A stretch of DNA of 5,830 nucleotides, taken from the NCBI GenBank assembly GCA_025935155.1, contig JAICVV010000145.1, positions 1-5,830 on the forward strand, written 5' to 3'. The position numbers were made by a program, and so were the translations under genes. Below, one piece after another: positions 4,935 to 5,830 of this stretch. The DNA is from Alphaproteobacteria bacterium. Its GTDB lineage: Bacteria > Pseudomonadota > Alphaproteobacteria > Micropepsales > Micropepsaceae. The notes under the pieces are model-generated. The model saw nothing but the letters and a program-made list of their open reading frames with translations, had not been told where the DNA came from and did no database searches. Positions within the stretch are counted from its first letter, which is position 1. Each line of letters starts with the position of its first letter.

Positions 4935-5830
4935 AGATTTTGCCCATTTTCACAACCTCGAAATCCGAGCCGGTCACCTGCCGCAATTCGCTCACCAGGT
5001 GATCGTTGTTCCAGCGGCCGTCGGGCGCGCCGGAGATGTACCAGTTGCTGCCATTGTCGGCGACCATCATGCCGTAGGTCTTCAGCGCCTGCAGTATGAC
5101 TTTCGTTTCCGGACTGAAATTATCGGGGATTTGATAGCTTGCCTTCAGCCTCACGCGCATGCCCATGGGGGGCAGATTGGGATCGTCGTTGTCCGACGCC
5201 CAGTGGTTGGCCGGTTTCACATAAGCGCGCCGCGTGCTTGCCACCGTGAAGCGCAGCGCGTGCGGAATAACGCCTGCCGCCACCTCATCGTACCGCACCA
5301 GGCCCGGAAAGATCGGCAGGCCTGCCGCGTCTGCACTGGTCCATCCGCGTTTTGCAGTGGGCCGCACATTGTCTGAATCCAGATGGAAAATGGCGCCCAC
5401 ATCCGCGCGCCAGCTGATGTCGTCGCGCGGAAAAGCGCGGCCCATTTCATACAGGCGATTGGTATCGCGGTCGATCACCAGCACGTGCCGGTCGCCACCG
5501 AAATTCTTGCCATCGTCGCGCATGCCTTCGATGGGCGCGTCCATCGGCACCGGATACGGGCCCTTGTCGCTTTCGTCCTTGTAGGCTTTCAGATGAATCG
5601 GCACGTACATCTGCGAGTCCGGCACCACCACATAAGGGATGCCGATGAGGCTGTGCTGGTAATAGCCCGCTCCGAAGTCGGGATGCAGCCCGGTCGAGAG
5701 GCCGATGGAAGCGATCAGGTTGTCCGAATTGGGATCGGTTTCTGCCTGCGAAATATCGGTGTTCCAGGCATTATCGGCGGGAAAGGGCACCGCGCCGTTC
5801 AGGTTCGCGCCAATGCCAATATCGGCGCCG
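4924..5830 (-). CDS. Conserved protein of unknown function, 5' end outside the window
   Basis: The frame is open to the right edge. The GTG at 5790 that could serve as a start is preceded in frame by GADIGIGANLNGA, and I judge it to be an internal Val in NGAVPFPADNAWNTD, so about 302 residues are visible and the start lies beyond 5830. I recognise the pattern as a conserved, uncharacterised bacterial family that is often predicted to be secreted, but I know no function for it. Its conserved-looking blocks include PFPADNAWNTD, LHPDFG, GPYPVPMDAPIEG, GDRHVLVIDRDTNRLYEM, WTSADAAGLPIFPGLVRYDE, HALRFTV, LPPMGMRVRLKASY and MVADNGSNWYISGAPDGRW. The visible part contains no Cys and no membrane segment, and is rich in Asp, Asn, Pro and aromatic residues, as in exported beta-rich proteins. 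A signal peptide, if any, would be outside. The gene converges on the esterase-family gene with a 7-base gap, so the two are not cotranscribed. Confidence 0.8.
   Translation of the reverse strand, partial: GADIGIGANLNGAVPFPADNAWNTDISQAETDPNSDNLIASIGLSTGLHPDFGAGYYQHSLIGIPYVVVPDSQMYVPIHLKAYKDESDKGPYPVPMDAPIEGMRDDGKNFGGDRHVLVIDRDTNRLYEMGRAFPRDDISWRADVGAIFHLDSDNVRPTAKRGWTSADAAGLPIFPGLVRYDEVAAGVIPHALRFTVASTRRAYVKPANHWASDNDDPNLPPMGMRVRLKASYQIPDNFSPETKVILQALKTYGMMVADNGSNWYISGAPDGRWNNDHLVSELRQVTGSDFEVVKMGKIYHP

Noticed and set aside
4822..5376. 184-codon open frame on + opposite the right-hand gene
   Set aside because: Starts inside the esterase-family gene in another frame and runs antisense to conserved blocks of the - gene.
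5788..5790. GTG as the start codon of the right-hand - gene
   Set aside because: The frame continues upstream to the window edge with plausible sequence (LNGAVPFPADN), and the motif appears to begin before this Val.
1..5830. tRNA, rRNA or riboswitch
   Set aside because: No cloverleaf, rRNA-like segment or known riboswitch core was seen; all gaps are short or filled by palindromic repeats.

Overview
The window is GC-rich, densely coding DNA with short intergenic gaps. It most resembles a chromosomal segment of an alphaproteobacterium, judging by codon choice, protein flavour and dispersed palindromic repeats of a type I recall from that class. No genus can be fixed from the sequence alone, and nothing indicates a plasmid, phage or intact insertion sequence.

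Layout from left to right: (1) the C-terminal part of a serine carboxypeptidase (peptidase S10 family) on +, entering from outside the window and ending at 806; (2) a gap between convergent genes filled by a long nested palindromic repeat (about 811-942); (3) an S66 LD-carboxypeptidase on - (961-1794); (4) a gap between divergent genes occupied mostly by a second palindromic repeat of another family (1810-1929), followed by a possible promoter; (5) a MurC/Mpl-type Mur ligase on + (1995-3551), whose coding sequence contains a third, multi-hairpin repeat (about 2811-2948) read through in frame; (6) an erythromycin esterase-family protein on + (3594-4916), probably cotranscribed with the ligase; (7) a 7-bp hairpin covering the region of two convergent stop codons; (8) a conserved protein of unknown function on -, whose 5' end lies beyond the window.

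The functional theme I can support is cell-wall peptide handling. An LD-carboxypeptidase trims murein tetrapeptide to tripeptide, and an Mpl-type ligase re-attaches tripeptide to UDP-MurNAc. The two genes are divergent neighbours, which fits a murein recycling pair, although the ligase's substrate is not settled by sequence. The S10 peptidase and the esterase-family protein have no proven link to this.

The most unusual feature is the in-frame palindromic element inside the Mur ligase gene. It adds roughly 50 Arg/Ala/Gly/Pro-rich residues at a surface-type position without breaking the frame, a situation comparable to the Rickettsia palindromic elements. Three different palindromic repeat families lie within about 2.1 kb.
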